From: Bacillus rhizoplanae
GTDB taxonomy: Bacteria > Bacillota > Bacilli > Bacillales > Bacillaceae_G
NCBI RefSeq assembly: GCF_917563915.1
Contig: NZ_CAKJTI010000003.1
Span: 62,001-126,000, forward strand
DNA: 64,000 nt
Reading direction: 5' to 3'
Shown: one piece after another, positions 8,972 to 16,873 of the stretch
How positions within the stretch are numbered: position 1 is the first letter of the stretch
Layout of the letters: every line of letters begins with the position of its first letter
Notes under the pieces: generated by a model
Database searches by the model: none
The model's input: the letters and a program-made list of their open reading frames with translations, nothing else
What the model was told of the DNA's origin: nothing
Made by a program: the position numbers and the translations under genes

Positions 8972-9306
8972 AATCTGATCCCTTGCTTTCTTTTATAGAT
9001 TCTTGATTAGTTTATGGAAGTTTATCCTTTTTATCATAACATAAATTTCCTGTGCTAGTATGAAAAAATTCTTCGTTTTGGGAAAGATTTCATCGGATTT
9101 TCATTTGTTGTAAATTTGAAAGCGGTAACTGTAATCGGTCTTCAATTTATTTCTGCTAAGTAAGCGTTATATCAAGCGCCTTCTCCTAAAAATGTAAAAG
9201 ATTTCGTATGTTGTAATGAAGGAAATCCATTATGTTGTTGGAATGAATAAAGTATATAATACAACCTGCTTTTTGGAGAAATAAAGGACATATTACGTTA
9301 AAAATA
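8972..9306. other. Intergenic region without a recognised gene
   Basis: Apart from the promoter region expected for pssA on the minus strand near 9000, I see no open frame with a ribosome site, no RNA motif and no strong repeat here. The rest of the gap, 9307-9445, is covered by a terminator and a bcr1 remnant. Confidence 0.5.
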
Positions 9307-9333
9307 AACCCCGAATCGTCACAATTCGAGGTT
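9307..9333 (-). terminator. Terminator of the LTA-synthase-family gene
   Basis: aaccccgaat and attcgaggtt pair around a six-base loop with one mismatch. On the minus strand the hairpin is followed by TTTATTTT. It lies 110 bases beyond the stop at 9446, the gap being a bcr1 remnant. Confidence 0.7.
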
Positions 9334-9339
9334 AGTTCG

Positions 9340-9449
9340 TTATTCTGTATCAATAGGAAGTAAGACCTACAACCACATCAATATTTAGAGAAAACAAAGA
9401 AACTAGGTGGAGGATGGAAAACCCCTATCTGATTAAAATTTCACCTTAT
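9340..9449 (+). repeat. Degenerate bcr1 copy between ltaS-like gene and its terminator
   Basis: caataggaagtaagacc, the central actaggtggaggat and final aaatttcacctta follow the bcr1 layout with many substitutions. Its right end overlaps the LTA-synthase stop codon at 9446-9448. Confidence 0.6.
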
Positions 9450-11332
9450 TCAAACTTCGTTATCATCGTACCAGTTTTATATTTATTATGCGGATCAAAT
9501 CGTAATAAATCACCGTAAATGAGTTTATCAGAGTAATTCAATTCTGTTTTTGCCTTTTCGATATATGGTTGACAAATGTTAATATCAGTTGGCTCACCAG
9601 TTTTTTTGTTATAGCATACATTTTTTGTATACATATAATCATTTGTTACGAAACTACCGTCACGCATAACCACAAGTGGCTCATCGTTTGTTTCAAATAA
9701 ATCTGTGCCAAATTCAATAGAATTGTTTGTTTTTATACCAAGTAAATGAAGAAGCGTCGGTTTTACATCAATTTGTCCAGAAACTTTTGAAATGATTTTT
9801 CCTTTCTGACCAGGAATATGTATGATGAGCGGTACCCTTTGCAGCTGCATCGTATCAAAAGGAGTAAGTGTTTCTTTTCCAACAAATTGTGCCATAGCAG
9901 CATTATGATTTTCAGAAATACCATAATGATCTCCGTAGATAATGATAATAGAACTGTCGTATAAGCCTTCTTTTTTTAATTGTTCAATAAAATGTTTCAG
10001 TGCTTCATCTGTATAACGTACAGTTGGAAAATAACGATTTACAACGCCGCTTTCTGAATTGTATTCATCAATGGATTGATCCTCCGGTTGTAGCAAAAAA
10101 GGAAAATGATTTGTTAATGTAATGAATTTCGTATAGAACGGCTGTGGTAAAGATTTTAATTTTGAAATAGATTGTTCAAAGAATTCTTTATCTTTTAATC
10201 CCCAACCAACAGACATTTGTTCTGTACCTGTATAGTCTTGTAAATTAAAATAACGATCATATCCGAGTGCAGGATACATCAAATCACGATTCCAAAATGT
10301 TTTATCATTTGAATGAAATACAGCAGAGTAATATCCATATTTTTTGAGTTGCTCTGGTGTGGCTGTATATTCATTATTAGCATGTGTAAAGAAAACAGAG
10401 CCACGATCAAGCGGGTATAAGGAGTTTTCAATAATAAACTCGGCATCCGATGTTTTCCCTTGTCCAGTTTGATGATAAAAGTTATCGAAATAATAGCTGT
10501 CTTTAATGAAGTCATTTAAAAATGGTGTAATTTCTTTTCCATTTATTTTTTGATTGATGACAAAACTTTGTGTGGACTCCATTGAAATTAAAATAACATT
10601 TTTACCTTTTGCCACGCCGAACAATTCTTTGTTTTCTTGTCTATCTTTTGTTTTCACGTAGTTATCAATTTCAGAAAAGCTATCTCCGCTTGCAAAAACA
10701 CGTTGAGCAGAAGATTTCGATTGCAGTGCAATATCATAAACATGATAAGTATACAAACCAAGATTTTTCACAACCGTTTGGCGATCAAATGAATGTGAAA
10801 AAAGTTGTGGTTTATAAATAACTGAAACAACCATTTGCAAAGCTAATGCTGCTGTTACACCGCTAAAAAACGTTCGTTTCTCTTGCCGAGATAGAGGAGT
10901 AGTATCACAAAAATTAGGGAATTTACGAGATAAAATGGCTAAAATAATTACATCAGCAAATAAAAGAAGTGTTTTATATGTAAATAGTTCTTTAATACTT
11001 GTCCCTAAATCAGCCATGTTATTTGTTTGAAATAATACAGGGAATGTTACAAAATCATCATAAAATCCGTAAAACATAGCATTGCCAAATAAAATAAAGG
11101 ATAGCACGATACTAATACTGATAATGATTCGGTTTCGATGTTTTGTTGCTAATAAAGCGAAACCGAAAAATAATAATAATGAAGCTAATGGATTAAAGAA
11201 CAACATAATTTGTTCGAAAGCGTTATCAATTTTCATATCAAAAGCTAATTTGTATACAATATATGTTTTGATCCATAATAAGACGACAGCTACGAGAGCA
11301 AATCGTACTTTTGGAAACAAACGTTGTATCAT
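9446..11332 (-). CDS. ltaS: LTA synthase family protein (polyglycerolphosphate polymerase type)
   Basis: 628 residues: five predicted membrane segments in the first 180 residues, then an extracellular sulfatase-fold domain. It is expected to transfer glycerol phosphate from phosphatidylglycerol onto the growing lipoteichoic acid chain, or to prime it. Catalytic features are visible: E252 in ISMESTQ, the nucleophile T294 in GQGKTSDAEF, FWNRDLMY and YGDHYG. ATG 11332 follows AGGAGGAG. The B. cereus group encodes several paralogues, so I cannot say whether this is the main synthase or a primase/paralogue; the symbol marks family only. Monocistronic, with the terminator at 9307. Confidence 0.88.
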   Translation of the reverse strand: MIQRLFPKVRFALVAVVLLWIKTYIVYKLAFDMKIDNAFEQIMLFFNPLASLLLFFGFALLATKHRNRIIISISIVLSFILFGNAMFYGFYDDFVTFPVLFQTNNMADLGTSIKELFTYKTLLLFADVIILAILSRKFPNFCDTTPLSRQEKRTFFSGVTAALALQMVVSVIYKPQLFSHSFDRQTVVKNLGLYTYHVYDIALQSKSSAQRVFASGDSFSEIDNYVKTKDRQENKELFGVAKGKNVILISMESTQSFVINQKINGKEITPFLNDFIKDSYYFDNFYHQTGQGKTSDAEFIIENSLYPLDRGSVFFTHANNEYTATPEQLKKYGYYSAVFHSNDKTFWNRDLMYPALGYDRYFNLQDYTGTEQMSVGWGLKDKEFFEQSISKLKSLPQPFYTKFITLTNHFPFLLQPEDQSIDEYNSESGVVNRYFPTVRYTDEALKHFIEQLKKEGLYDSSIIIIYGDHYGISENHNAAMAQFVGKETLTPFDTMQLQRVPLIIHIPGQKGKIISKVSGQIDVKPTLLHLLGIKTNNSIEFGTDLFETNDEPLVVMRDGSFVTNDYMYTKNVCYNKKTGEPTDINICQPYIEKAKTELNYSDKLIYGDLLRFDPHNKYKTGTMITKFE

Positions 11333-11524
11333 AACGGGCTCCTCCTAGTACCTACAAGTAACCGCCTTTTTTATGTATATGACCGGCTACAGATCTATAT
11401 GATTTTTTACTATGTGTACTATTATATAAAAACATAGTGAAATTGTGGATGATTTTCTAACAATTGGATAGAAAAAGAAGAGAAGGATAAAATAAAGGCA
11501 TTGATTGAAAGATGGAGGAGTACT

Positions 11525-11920
11525 ATGAAGAAAATATGTTGTTTTATATTAAGTTGTTTCATTTTACTTGGAAATCCAGCTTCTTTCTCTGCTGAGCATG
11601 AGCCATTATTACTAGAAGATGCACTTTATTCCGTGCTGTTTCCGAGAATAAATGAAGCAATTCAAAAACATTATGGAAAACAAAAGCCGTATGAGTGCCC
11701 TAAAATTGTTAGTATGAAAAAAATGTACAGCGGTACATATTTGTTTCGGTCATCTATCGAAATGATTAAATATGAGCCAGGAACAGGTGGGAAAAAGCTT
11801 CCGCCATTTGAAAAAGTAACGATTACATTTGAAAATGATAGTGGTGAATGGACTGTGAAAAATATAGATGTAAAGCGCTTACCAGATGATACGAAAATTA
11901 ATTGTCGTAAACCGATTTGA
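11525..11920 (+). CDS. Secreted DUF3888 family protein
   Basis: 131 residues from ATG 11525, eight codons inside the longest frame and correctly spaced from GGAGG at about 11515. It has a signal peptide (MKKICCFILSCFILLG, cut near SFSAEH) and a small domain with PRINEAIQKHYGKQ, FEKVTITFENDSGEWTV and a late Cys pair (C in YECPK and INCRK). This matches what I know of DUF3888, a family of short exported Bacillus proteins without assigned function. It is flanked by the divergent ltaS-like gene and the lysA riboswitch and has no clear terminator of its own. Confidence 0.75.
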   Translation: MKKICCFILSCFILLGNPASFSAEHEPLLLEDALYSVLFPRINEAIQKHYGKQKPYECPKIVSMKKMYSGTYLFRSSIEMIKYEPGTGGKKLPPFEKVTITFENDSGEWTVKNIDVKRLPDDTKINCRKPI

Positions 11921-11929
11921 AAAAAGTGT

Positions 11930-11959
11930 TTGACAAATAAATCAGTCATTTGCTATTGT
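11930..11959 (+). promoter_or_regulatory. Sigma-A promoter of the lysA leader
   Basis: TTGACA (11930-11935), 18-base spacer, TATTGT (11954-11959) with an extended TGC just before it. It lies about 50 bases upstream of the lysine riboswitch. Confidence 0.65.
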
Positions 11960-12011
11960 TAATAGCAACAAAAAGATGCTTGAAAATTAAATAGACTTAC
12001 CTCATCTACAC

Positions 12012-12192
12012 TCGAAGGTAGAGGCTGCGGTAATCAAAAGTAAACTATGGGAAAAAAAGTGGTATTCGTGATCATAGGTTGAAAGGGGTTATCGCCGAAA
12101 TATATGAATGACCACTTCATTCATATATTGGGACTGCATTGAATAAATGTAGTACTGTCATAAGTATTTTGCTTATGGAGAGCTATTAGGAG
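12012..12192 (+). ncRNA. Lysine riboswitch (L-box)
   Basis: The conserved cores are present in order: GAAGGTAGAGGCTGCGG, GAAAGGGGTTATCGCCGAA, GACTGCATTGAATAAATGTA and the closing GGAGAGCTATT. Lysine binding should fold the aptamer and favour the downstream terminator, lowering lysA expression. Confidence 0.93.
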
Positions 12193-12203
12193 ATGTTTGA
12201 TGC

Positions 12204-12297
12204 GGTTTCTTATTTGAGAAAATAACAATACGTTTATTTTTTCGGCATATATTCTTCCAATAAGAAACGCGTGTGAACATTGTTCCGCGCGTTTTTT
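12204..12297 (+). promoter_or_regulatory. Antiterminator/terminator platform of the lysine riboswitch
   Basis: The terminator pairs aaacgcg (12265-12271) with cgcgttt (12288-12294) and ends in TTTTTT. The upstream gtttcttatt (12204-12213) is perfectly complementary to aataagaaac (12259-12268), which includes the left terminator arm, so the two structures exclude each other. Confidence 0.75.
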
Positions 12298-12374
12298 GTA
12301 TATCTAAATTAGGAATAATAGTAATAAATAAGAAATGTAATAGAGGGTTTTGCGAAAACAAGGGAGGAATTCAC

Positions 12375-13691
12375 ATGTATTTACACGGCACAAGCCGCAT
12401 TAATGAGCAAGGACACTTAGAAATTGGAGGATGCGATGCTACTGAACTTACAAGAACATATGGGACACCACTTTATGTTTACGATGAAGCAGCAATTCGT
12501 GAGAAATGTCGTGCATTTCATCGTGCTTTTAGGGAAAGTGGGTTCTCTTATCAAGTAGCATATGCAAGCAAAGCGTTCTTGTGCATGGAAATGTGCAGGT
12601 TAGCTGCCGAAGAAAATATGTCGCTAGATGTTGTGTCTAGCGGAGAACTATATACGGCGTTGCAAGCGGGATTTCCAGCAGAGCGCATCCATTTTCATGG
12701 TAATAATAAAACAGAAGAAGAAATAAGAATGGCATTAGAAGCTAACATTGGCTGCTTTGTTGTAGATAATTTTTTTGAACTAGAGGTATTGCATGATTTA
12801 GCGAAAGAATACGGGCAAGTTGTGAATATCTTGCTGCGTGTGACGCCGGGAGTAGAAGCGCATACACATGAATATATTACAACAGGTCAAGATGATTCTA
12901 AGTTTGGTTTTGGTATTTCAACAGGGCATGCATCACAAGCGATAAAAAGTGCATTAGAAAAATCAAACTATCGTGTATTAGGAATTCATTCTCATATCGG
13001 ATCGCAAATTTTTGAGACGGCAGGATTTGTTCGTGCAATTGAAGTGCTTCGCAACTTCTTGGAAACAGTGAGAAAAGAAATGAACTATGTAACTCCAGTA
13101 TTAAATGTAGGAGGCGGTTTTGGAATTCGCTATACGGAAGGGGATACACCTCTTGCCCTTGGTGAATATGTGAAAGCTGTGACAGATGCGGTGCGTGAGC
13201 AGTTTACAGTATGCGAATACCCCCTTCCAGAAATTTGGGTAGAACCAGGCCGTAGCATTGTTGGGGATGCAGGAACAACGCTGTATACAGTTGGAGCGAT
13301 TAAAGATATTCCAGGTATCCGTAAATATGTATCGGTTGATGGAGGTATGACAGATAATCTTCGCCCAGCACTTTATGGAGCTCGTTATGAAGCATTGCTA
13401 GCAAATCGAGCAAATGAATCTGCTGAAGAGATTGTGTCAATTGCAGGCAAATGTTGTGAAAGTGGGGATATGCTCATTTGGGATGTAGAGCTTCCAAAAG
13501 TTGTTTCTTGTGATCTCTTAGCTATTTCTTGTACAGGGGCATATGGTTATTCGATGGCAAATAATTATAACCGTATTCGTCGTCCAGCAGTTGTGTTTGC
13601 AAAAAACGGAAAATCACAAGTTGTTGTAGAGAGAGAATCGTATGAAAATATTATTGAGAACGATCGCATACGTGTAAAGGAACTTGTATGA
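12375..13691 (+). CDS. lysA: Diaminopimelate decarboxylase
   Basis: 438 residues from ATG 12375 behind AGGGAGG at 12361-12367; longer in-frame starts would begin inside the riboswitch terminator. This PLP enzyme decarboxylates meso-diaminopimelate to lysine, the last biosynthetic step. Visible features: PLP lysine in YASKAFLCMEM, HFHGNNKTEEEI, HSHIGSQIFE, the glycine-rich phosphate-binding VGGGFGIRY, EPGRSIVGDAG, the substrate-binding CCESGDML and GAYGYSMANNYN. Length is normal. A single gene controlled by the lysine riboswitch, with a terminator-like hairpin just after. Confidence 0.96.
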   Translation: MYLHGTSRINEQGHLEIGGCDATELTRTYGTPLYVYDEAAIREKCRAFHRAFRESGFSYQVAYASKAFLCMEMCRLAAEENMSLDVVSSGELYTALQAGFPAERIHFHGNNKTEEEIRMALEANIGCFVVDNFFELEVLHDLAKEYGQVVNILLRVTPGVEAHTHEYITTGQDDSKFGFGISTGHASQAIKSALEKSNYRVLGIHSHIGSQIFETAGFVRAIEVLRNFLETVRKEMNYVTPVLNVGGGFGIRYTEGDTPLALGEYVKAVTDAVREQFTVCEYPLPEIWVEPGRSIVGDAGTTLYTVGAIKDIPGIRKYVSVDGGMTDNLRPALYGARYEALLANRANESAEEIVSIAGKCCESGDMLIWDVELPKVVSCDLLAISCTGAYGYSMANNYNRIRRPAVVFAKNGKSQVVVERESYENIIENDRIRVKELV

Positions 13692-13714
13692 CTACGTTCT
13701 TACTTAGCTGAAGT

Positions 13715-13746
13715 GGGAGTTGTTTAGGTGAACAACTCCTTCTTTG
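13715..13746 (+). terminator. Terminator-like hairpin after lysA
   Basis: gggagttgtt and aacaactcct enclose taggtg, followed by TCTTTG. The U-run is short and interrupted. Confidence 0.55.
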
Positions 13747-13780
13747 TCAAAAAAACATAAAATTTATCGGAAAACTAGGA

Positions 13781-13808
13781 TTGAAAAAAATCAGAATTGT
13801 GATAAAAT
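13781..13808 (+). promoter_or_regulatory. Promoter of the S-box leader (sulfur operon)
   Basis: TTGAAA (13781-13786), 16-base spacer, TAAAAT (13803-13808), ending about 12 bases before the riboswitch. Confidence 0.6.
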
Positions 13809-13819
13809 ACAAATATAAT

Positions 13820-13930
13820 TCTTATCAAGAGTGGCGGAGGGAACTGGCCCGAAGAAGCCCGGCAACCTACTTTATAGGAGTAAGGTGCTACTTCCAGCAA
13901 AATGGTATCCATTTTGGAAGATAAGGTAGA
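13820..13930 (+). ncRNA. SAM-I riboswitch (S-box)
   Basis: Diagnostic stretches CTTATCAAGAGTGGCGGAGG, GAACTGGCCC, AAGCCCGGCAACC and AAGGTGCTAC are followed by the closing GGAAGATAAGG. SAM binding should trigger the terminator at 13945. Confidence 0.95.
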
Positions 13931-13944
13931 TACGTTACCGGAAC

Positions 13945-13975
13945 AGTCTTTTCGAAATGGGAAAGATTTTTTTTA
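13945..13975 (+). terminator. S-box terminator
   Basis: agtcttttc pairs (two G-T pairs) with ggaaagatt across gaaatg, and continues into a T-run. Confidence 0.7.
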
Positions 13976-13996
13976 TGAAAAAAAGGGGGGCTGTTC

Positions 13997-14140
13997 GTGG
14001 GAGTACGCGGACAATTTGAAGAAGTAGCAAGTAAGATTCAATCTATGCTTGCTGATATGAAATATGGTTCTATTACAATTGTTGTGCAAGATGGTAAAGT
14101 GATTCAACTTGAAAAAAGTGAAAAAGTACGCTTAAAATAA
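13997..14140 (+). CDS. YezD family small protein (DUF2292)
   Basis: 47 residues from GTG 13997 behind GGGGGG (13985-13990): MGVRGQFEEVASKIQSMLAD then GSITIVVQDGKVIQLEKSEK. This matches the short YezD/DUF2292 proteins often found with sulfur-assimilation genes under S-box control; the repeated pattern of hydrophobic and charged residues suggests a small beta-rich fold. No reaction is known. It is the first gene after the riboswitch, and a strong hairpin separates it from cysH, so it may be made in excess over the rest of the operon. Confidence 0.75.
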   Translation: MGVRGQFEEVASKIQSMLADMKYGSITIVVQDGKVIQLEKSEKVRLK

Positions 14141-14162
14141 GCACGCTGACTAGAAAAACTAG

Positions 14163-14205
14163 AGGCGGCCTAAATCTATTTCTATAGGTTAAGGCCGCCT
14201 TTTTG
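14163..14205 (+). terminator. Terminator between yezD-like gene and cysH
   Basis: aggcggcc pairs with ggccgcct; inside, aatctat pairs with ataggtt; then TTTTTG. Only 26 bases remain before cysH, with no room for a new promoter, so cysH expression implies read-through. Confidence 0.8.
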
Positions 14206-14231
14206 TATGGGCGTCGTGAAGGGAGAAAACG

Positions 14232-14936
14232 ATGTTAACGTATGAAACTTGGCAAGATAATTTTGTTTCATTTCAGGAAGACGACGAAACGAAAGGCGCT
14301 TTGGCAGCAGTACGCTGGGCGTATGAACATTATGAGGACGATATTGTTTATGCATGCAGCTTTGGGGTAGAAGGAATGGTTTTATTGCACGTAATTAACC
14401 AAGTAAATCCATCTGCAAAGGTTGTATTTTTAGATACAAATGTTCATTTTCAAGAAACATATGATTTGATCAAAAAAGTTCGAGAACGATTTCCTAAGTT
14501 GAATATTATTGAAAAGCAGCCGGCACTTACACTTGAGGAACAAGCCAAAGAGCATGGTGATCAATTATGGGAACATAATCCAAATCTTTGTTGTCAATTA
14601 AGGAAAATTAAGCCGTTAGAAGAAGCGCTAACAGGTAGGAAAGCATGGATATCAGGTTTAAGAAGAGAACAGTCTGAAACGCGAAAGCATACGCAGTTTG
14701 TCAATCGAGATCAGCGCTTTCAATCTGTTAAAATCTGTCCGCTTATTCATTGGACTTGGAAAGAAGTGTGGCGCTACGTATACAAGTATAATTTGCCATA
14801 CAACCCACTCCATGATATTGGGTATCCGAGCATCGGATGTGAAACATGTACCGTGCAGGTGCAAGAGGGTGGAGATTCGAGAGAGGGACGCTGGGTCGGA
14901 AAGCTGAAAACAGAGTGTGGTCTTCATTATCAATAA
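14232..14936 (+). CDS. cysH: Phosphoadenylyl/adenylyl-sulfate reductase (thioredoxin)
   Basis: 234 residues. It reduces activated sulfate (PAPS, and in Bacillus also APS) to sulfite using thioredoxin. The nucleotide-binding front has [13 protein letters not shown]. Cys pairs C120-C121 and C203-C206 form the iron-sulfur site typical of APS-type and Bacillus enzymes, and C229 in KTECGLH is the catalytic cysteine. Start ATG 14232 after GAAGGGAG. Head of the cysH-sat-cysC-sulfite reductase-siroheme operon. Its stop codon lies inside the ATAAA end of a bcr1 copy. The sulfate permease gene cysP that follows cysH in B. subtilis is absent. Confidence 0.95.
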   Translation: MLTYETWQDNFVSFQEDDETKGALAAVRWAYEHYEDDIVYACSFGVEGMVLLHVINQVNPSAKVVFLDTNVHFQETYDLIKKVRERFPKLNIIEKQPALTLEEQAKEHGDQLWEHNPNLCCQLRKIKPLEEALTGRKAWISGLRREQSETRKHTQFVNRDQRFQSVKICPLIHWTWKEVWRYVYKYNLPYNPLHDIGYPSIGCETCTVQVQEGGDSREGRWVGKLKTECGLHYQ

Positions 14937-15028
14937 AGTGAAACTTCCATCAGTGTGGTTTTTCATTATCGTCCACTGATGGAATCTCTCACCAATCGGG
15001 CTCTTACTGCACGTTAGTACGGGGTGAA
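14933..15028 (-). repeat. bcr1, internally deleted, between cysH and sat
   Basis: Minus-strand copy: ATAAAGTGAAACTTCCATCA, the small stem TCCACTGATGGA, CCAATCGGGCTCTTACTGC, then a degenerate right end. The large central hairpin is missing. It is transcribed within the operon. Confidence 0.75.
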
Positions 15029-15071
15029 GACTATTATTCGTTAATACTTGATAAAGAAGGAGAAAAAGAAA

Positions 15072-16208
15072 ATGAGTGATACAAAAATATTAGTCAATCG
15101 AATTGATGAAACATATGAAACAGCACATATTGTAAAAGAAATTGAGTTAGATGGAATCGCATTAAGTGATTTAGAACTCATTGCGATCGGTGGATATAGC
15201 CCACTTACTGGCTTTTTAGGAAAGAATGATTATGTGTCAGTAGTAGAAACAATGCGATTAGCAGATGGAGATGTATGGAGCATTCCAATTACATTACCTA
15301 TATCAGAAGAAAAAGCGAAGGAATTAGAAGTAGGAGAAGAAGTTCGGCTTGTAAAAGAAGGTGTAACTTACGGTGTGATTCAAGTTCAAGAGATTTATGC
15401 GCCTGATAAAGAAAAGGAGGCGTTACTTGTCTATAAAACGGTAGAAGAAGCACATCCGGGTGTTAAGAAATTATACGATCGTCCGGATATATATGTGGGA
15501 GGACCAATTACGCTTGTGAAACGGATTGGAAAAGAAAAATTTGCCGCTTATCATTTAGATCCAAATGAAACGCGAGCAGAGTTTGCACGGCGTGATTGGA
15601 AAACAATCGTTGGTTTTCAAACAAGAAATCCAGTTCATCGCGCACATGAATATATTCAAAAAGCAGCGCTTGAAATTGTTGACGGCCTGTTTTTAAACCC
15701 GCTTGTTGGAGAAACGAAGTCAGATGATATTCCAGCTGATGTTCGAATGGAAAGTTACGAAGTACTTCTAGAAAACTACTATCCAAAAGATCGTGTCTTT
15801 TTAGCAGTATTTCCAGCAGCGATGCGATATGCTGGGCCGCGTGAAGCGATTTTCCATGCACTTGTAAGAAGAAACTTTGGGTGTACGCATTTTATTGTTG
15901 GCCGTGATCACGCTGGTGTTGGAAATTATTATGGTACGTATGAAGCGCAGGAAATTTTTACGAACTTTACAATAGAAGAATTAGGAATTACACCCCTCTT
16001 TTTTGAACATAGTTTTTATTGTGCGAAATGTGAGGGAATGGCATCAACGAAAACATGTCCGCACGGAAAAGAAGATCATGTCATTTTATCAGGTACAAAG
16101 GTAAGAGAGCTCTTACGAAATGGAGAACTGCCACCAAGTACATTTAGCCGTAAAGAAGTCGTAGAAGTTTTAATTCGCGGCTTGCAAAAAGAAGTTGTGA
16201 CAAAGTAA
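15072..16208 (+). CDS. sat: Sulfate adenylyltransferase (ATP sulfurylase)
   Basis: 378 residues from ATG 15072, preceded by AAGGAG; a TTG eight codons earlier overlaps that site. It forms APS and pyrophosphate from ATP and sulfate. Signatures: substrate loop [25 protein letters not shown], and a zinc-binding segment with [17 protein letters not shown] (three Cys and one His, as in small prokaryotic homomeric enzymes). No APS-kinase domain is fused; that activity is encoded next by cysC, 12 bases downstream. Confidence 0.96.
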   Translation: MSDTKILVNRIDETYETAHIVKEIELDGIALSDLELIAIGGYSPLTGFLGKNDYVSVVETMRLADGDVWSIPITLPISEEKAKELEVGEEVRLVKEGVTYGVIQVQEIYAPDKEKEALLVYKTVEEAHPGVKKLYDRPDIYVGGPITLVKRIGKEKFAAYHLDPNETRAEFARRDWKTIVGFQTRNPVHRAHEYIQKAALEIVDGLFLNPLVGETKSDDIPADVRMESYEVLLENYYPKDRVFLAVFPAAMRYAGPREAIFHALVRRNFGCTHFIVGRDHAGVGNYYGTYEAQEIFTNFTIEELGITPLFFEHSFYCAKCEGMASTKTCPHGKEDHVILSGTKVRELLRNGELPPSTFSRKEVVEVLIRGLQKEVVTK

Positions 16209-16220
16209 GGAGAGAAAAAG

Positions 16221-16820
16221 ATGGGGACAAATATTACTTGGCATACAGCATCTGTTTCAAAGGAAGAACGCCGAAAGCAAAACAAAAATTATAGCTTTGT
16301 TCTTTGGTTTACAGGGTTGTCAGCTTCTGGTAAATCAACGGTGGCAAACGCAGTAGCTCGCAAGTTATTTGATAAGAATATTGGTAATTATGTGTTAGAC
16401 GGAGATAATATTCGTCACAGTTTAAATAAAGATTTAGGATTTTCAGAAGAGGATCGTACAGAAAATATTCGTCGCATTGGTGAAGTAGCGAAATTATTTG
16501 TTGATAACGGAACAATTGTATTAACAGCGTTTATTTCACCGTTTCGTGAAGATCGTCAGCAAGTACGTGACATATTAGAACAAGGGGAGTTTATTGAAGT
16601 ATTTGTAAAGTGTCCAATTGAAGAATGTGAAAAACGTGATCCGAAAGGACTTTATAAAAAAGCAAGAAGCGGGGAGATTAAGCAATTTACGGGAATTGAT
16701 TCTCCTTATGAAGAGCCAATTCAAGCTGAAGTTATTGTGGAAACGCATCGCTATTCTATTGAACAGTGTGCGGAGCAAATTATTGCTTATTTGCAAGAAA
16801 GAAGCTTTATCCCGCATTAA
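16221..16820 (+). CDS. cysC: Adenylylsulfate kinase
   Basis: 199 residues, start ATG 16221 behind AAGGAGAG. It phosphorylates APS to PAPS with ATP. The P-loop GLSASGKST is at residues 32-40, followed by the APS-binding [17 protein letters not shown] and the lid segment [19 protein letters not shown]. The last residues (FIPH) and the stop codon are read from a short bcr1 element that begins at 16806, so the natural C-terminus was replaced. Because CysH of Bacillus can use APS directly, CysC may be only partly needed. Confidence 0.95.
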   Translation: MGTNITWHTASVSKEERRKQNKNYSFVLWFTGLSASGKSTVANAVARKLFDKNIGNYVLDGDNIRHSLNKDLGFSEEDRTENIRRIGEVAKLFVDNGTIVLTAFISPFREDRQQVRDILEQGEFIEVFVKCPIEECEKRDPKGLYKKARSGEIKQFTGIDSPYEEPIQAEVIVETHRYSIEQCAEQIIAYLQERSFIPH

Positions 16821-16859
16821 CGGACAGTAAGACCACCACTGATGGAAGTTTCACTTTAT
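16806..16859 (+). repeat. Short bcr1 derivative (54 bp) overlapping the cysC 3' end
   Basis: Starts TTTATCCCGCATTAACGG, jumps from CAGTAAGACC straight to CCACTGATGGAAGTTTCACT and ends TTTAT (16855-16859). Both termini are intact and the centre is deleted, as in the copies at 34291 and 40479. Confidence 0.85.
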
Positions 16860-16873
16860 CTAGGAGGAGATAC

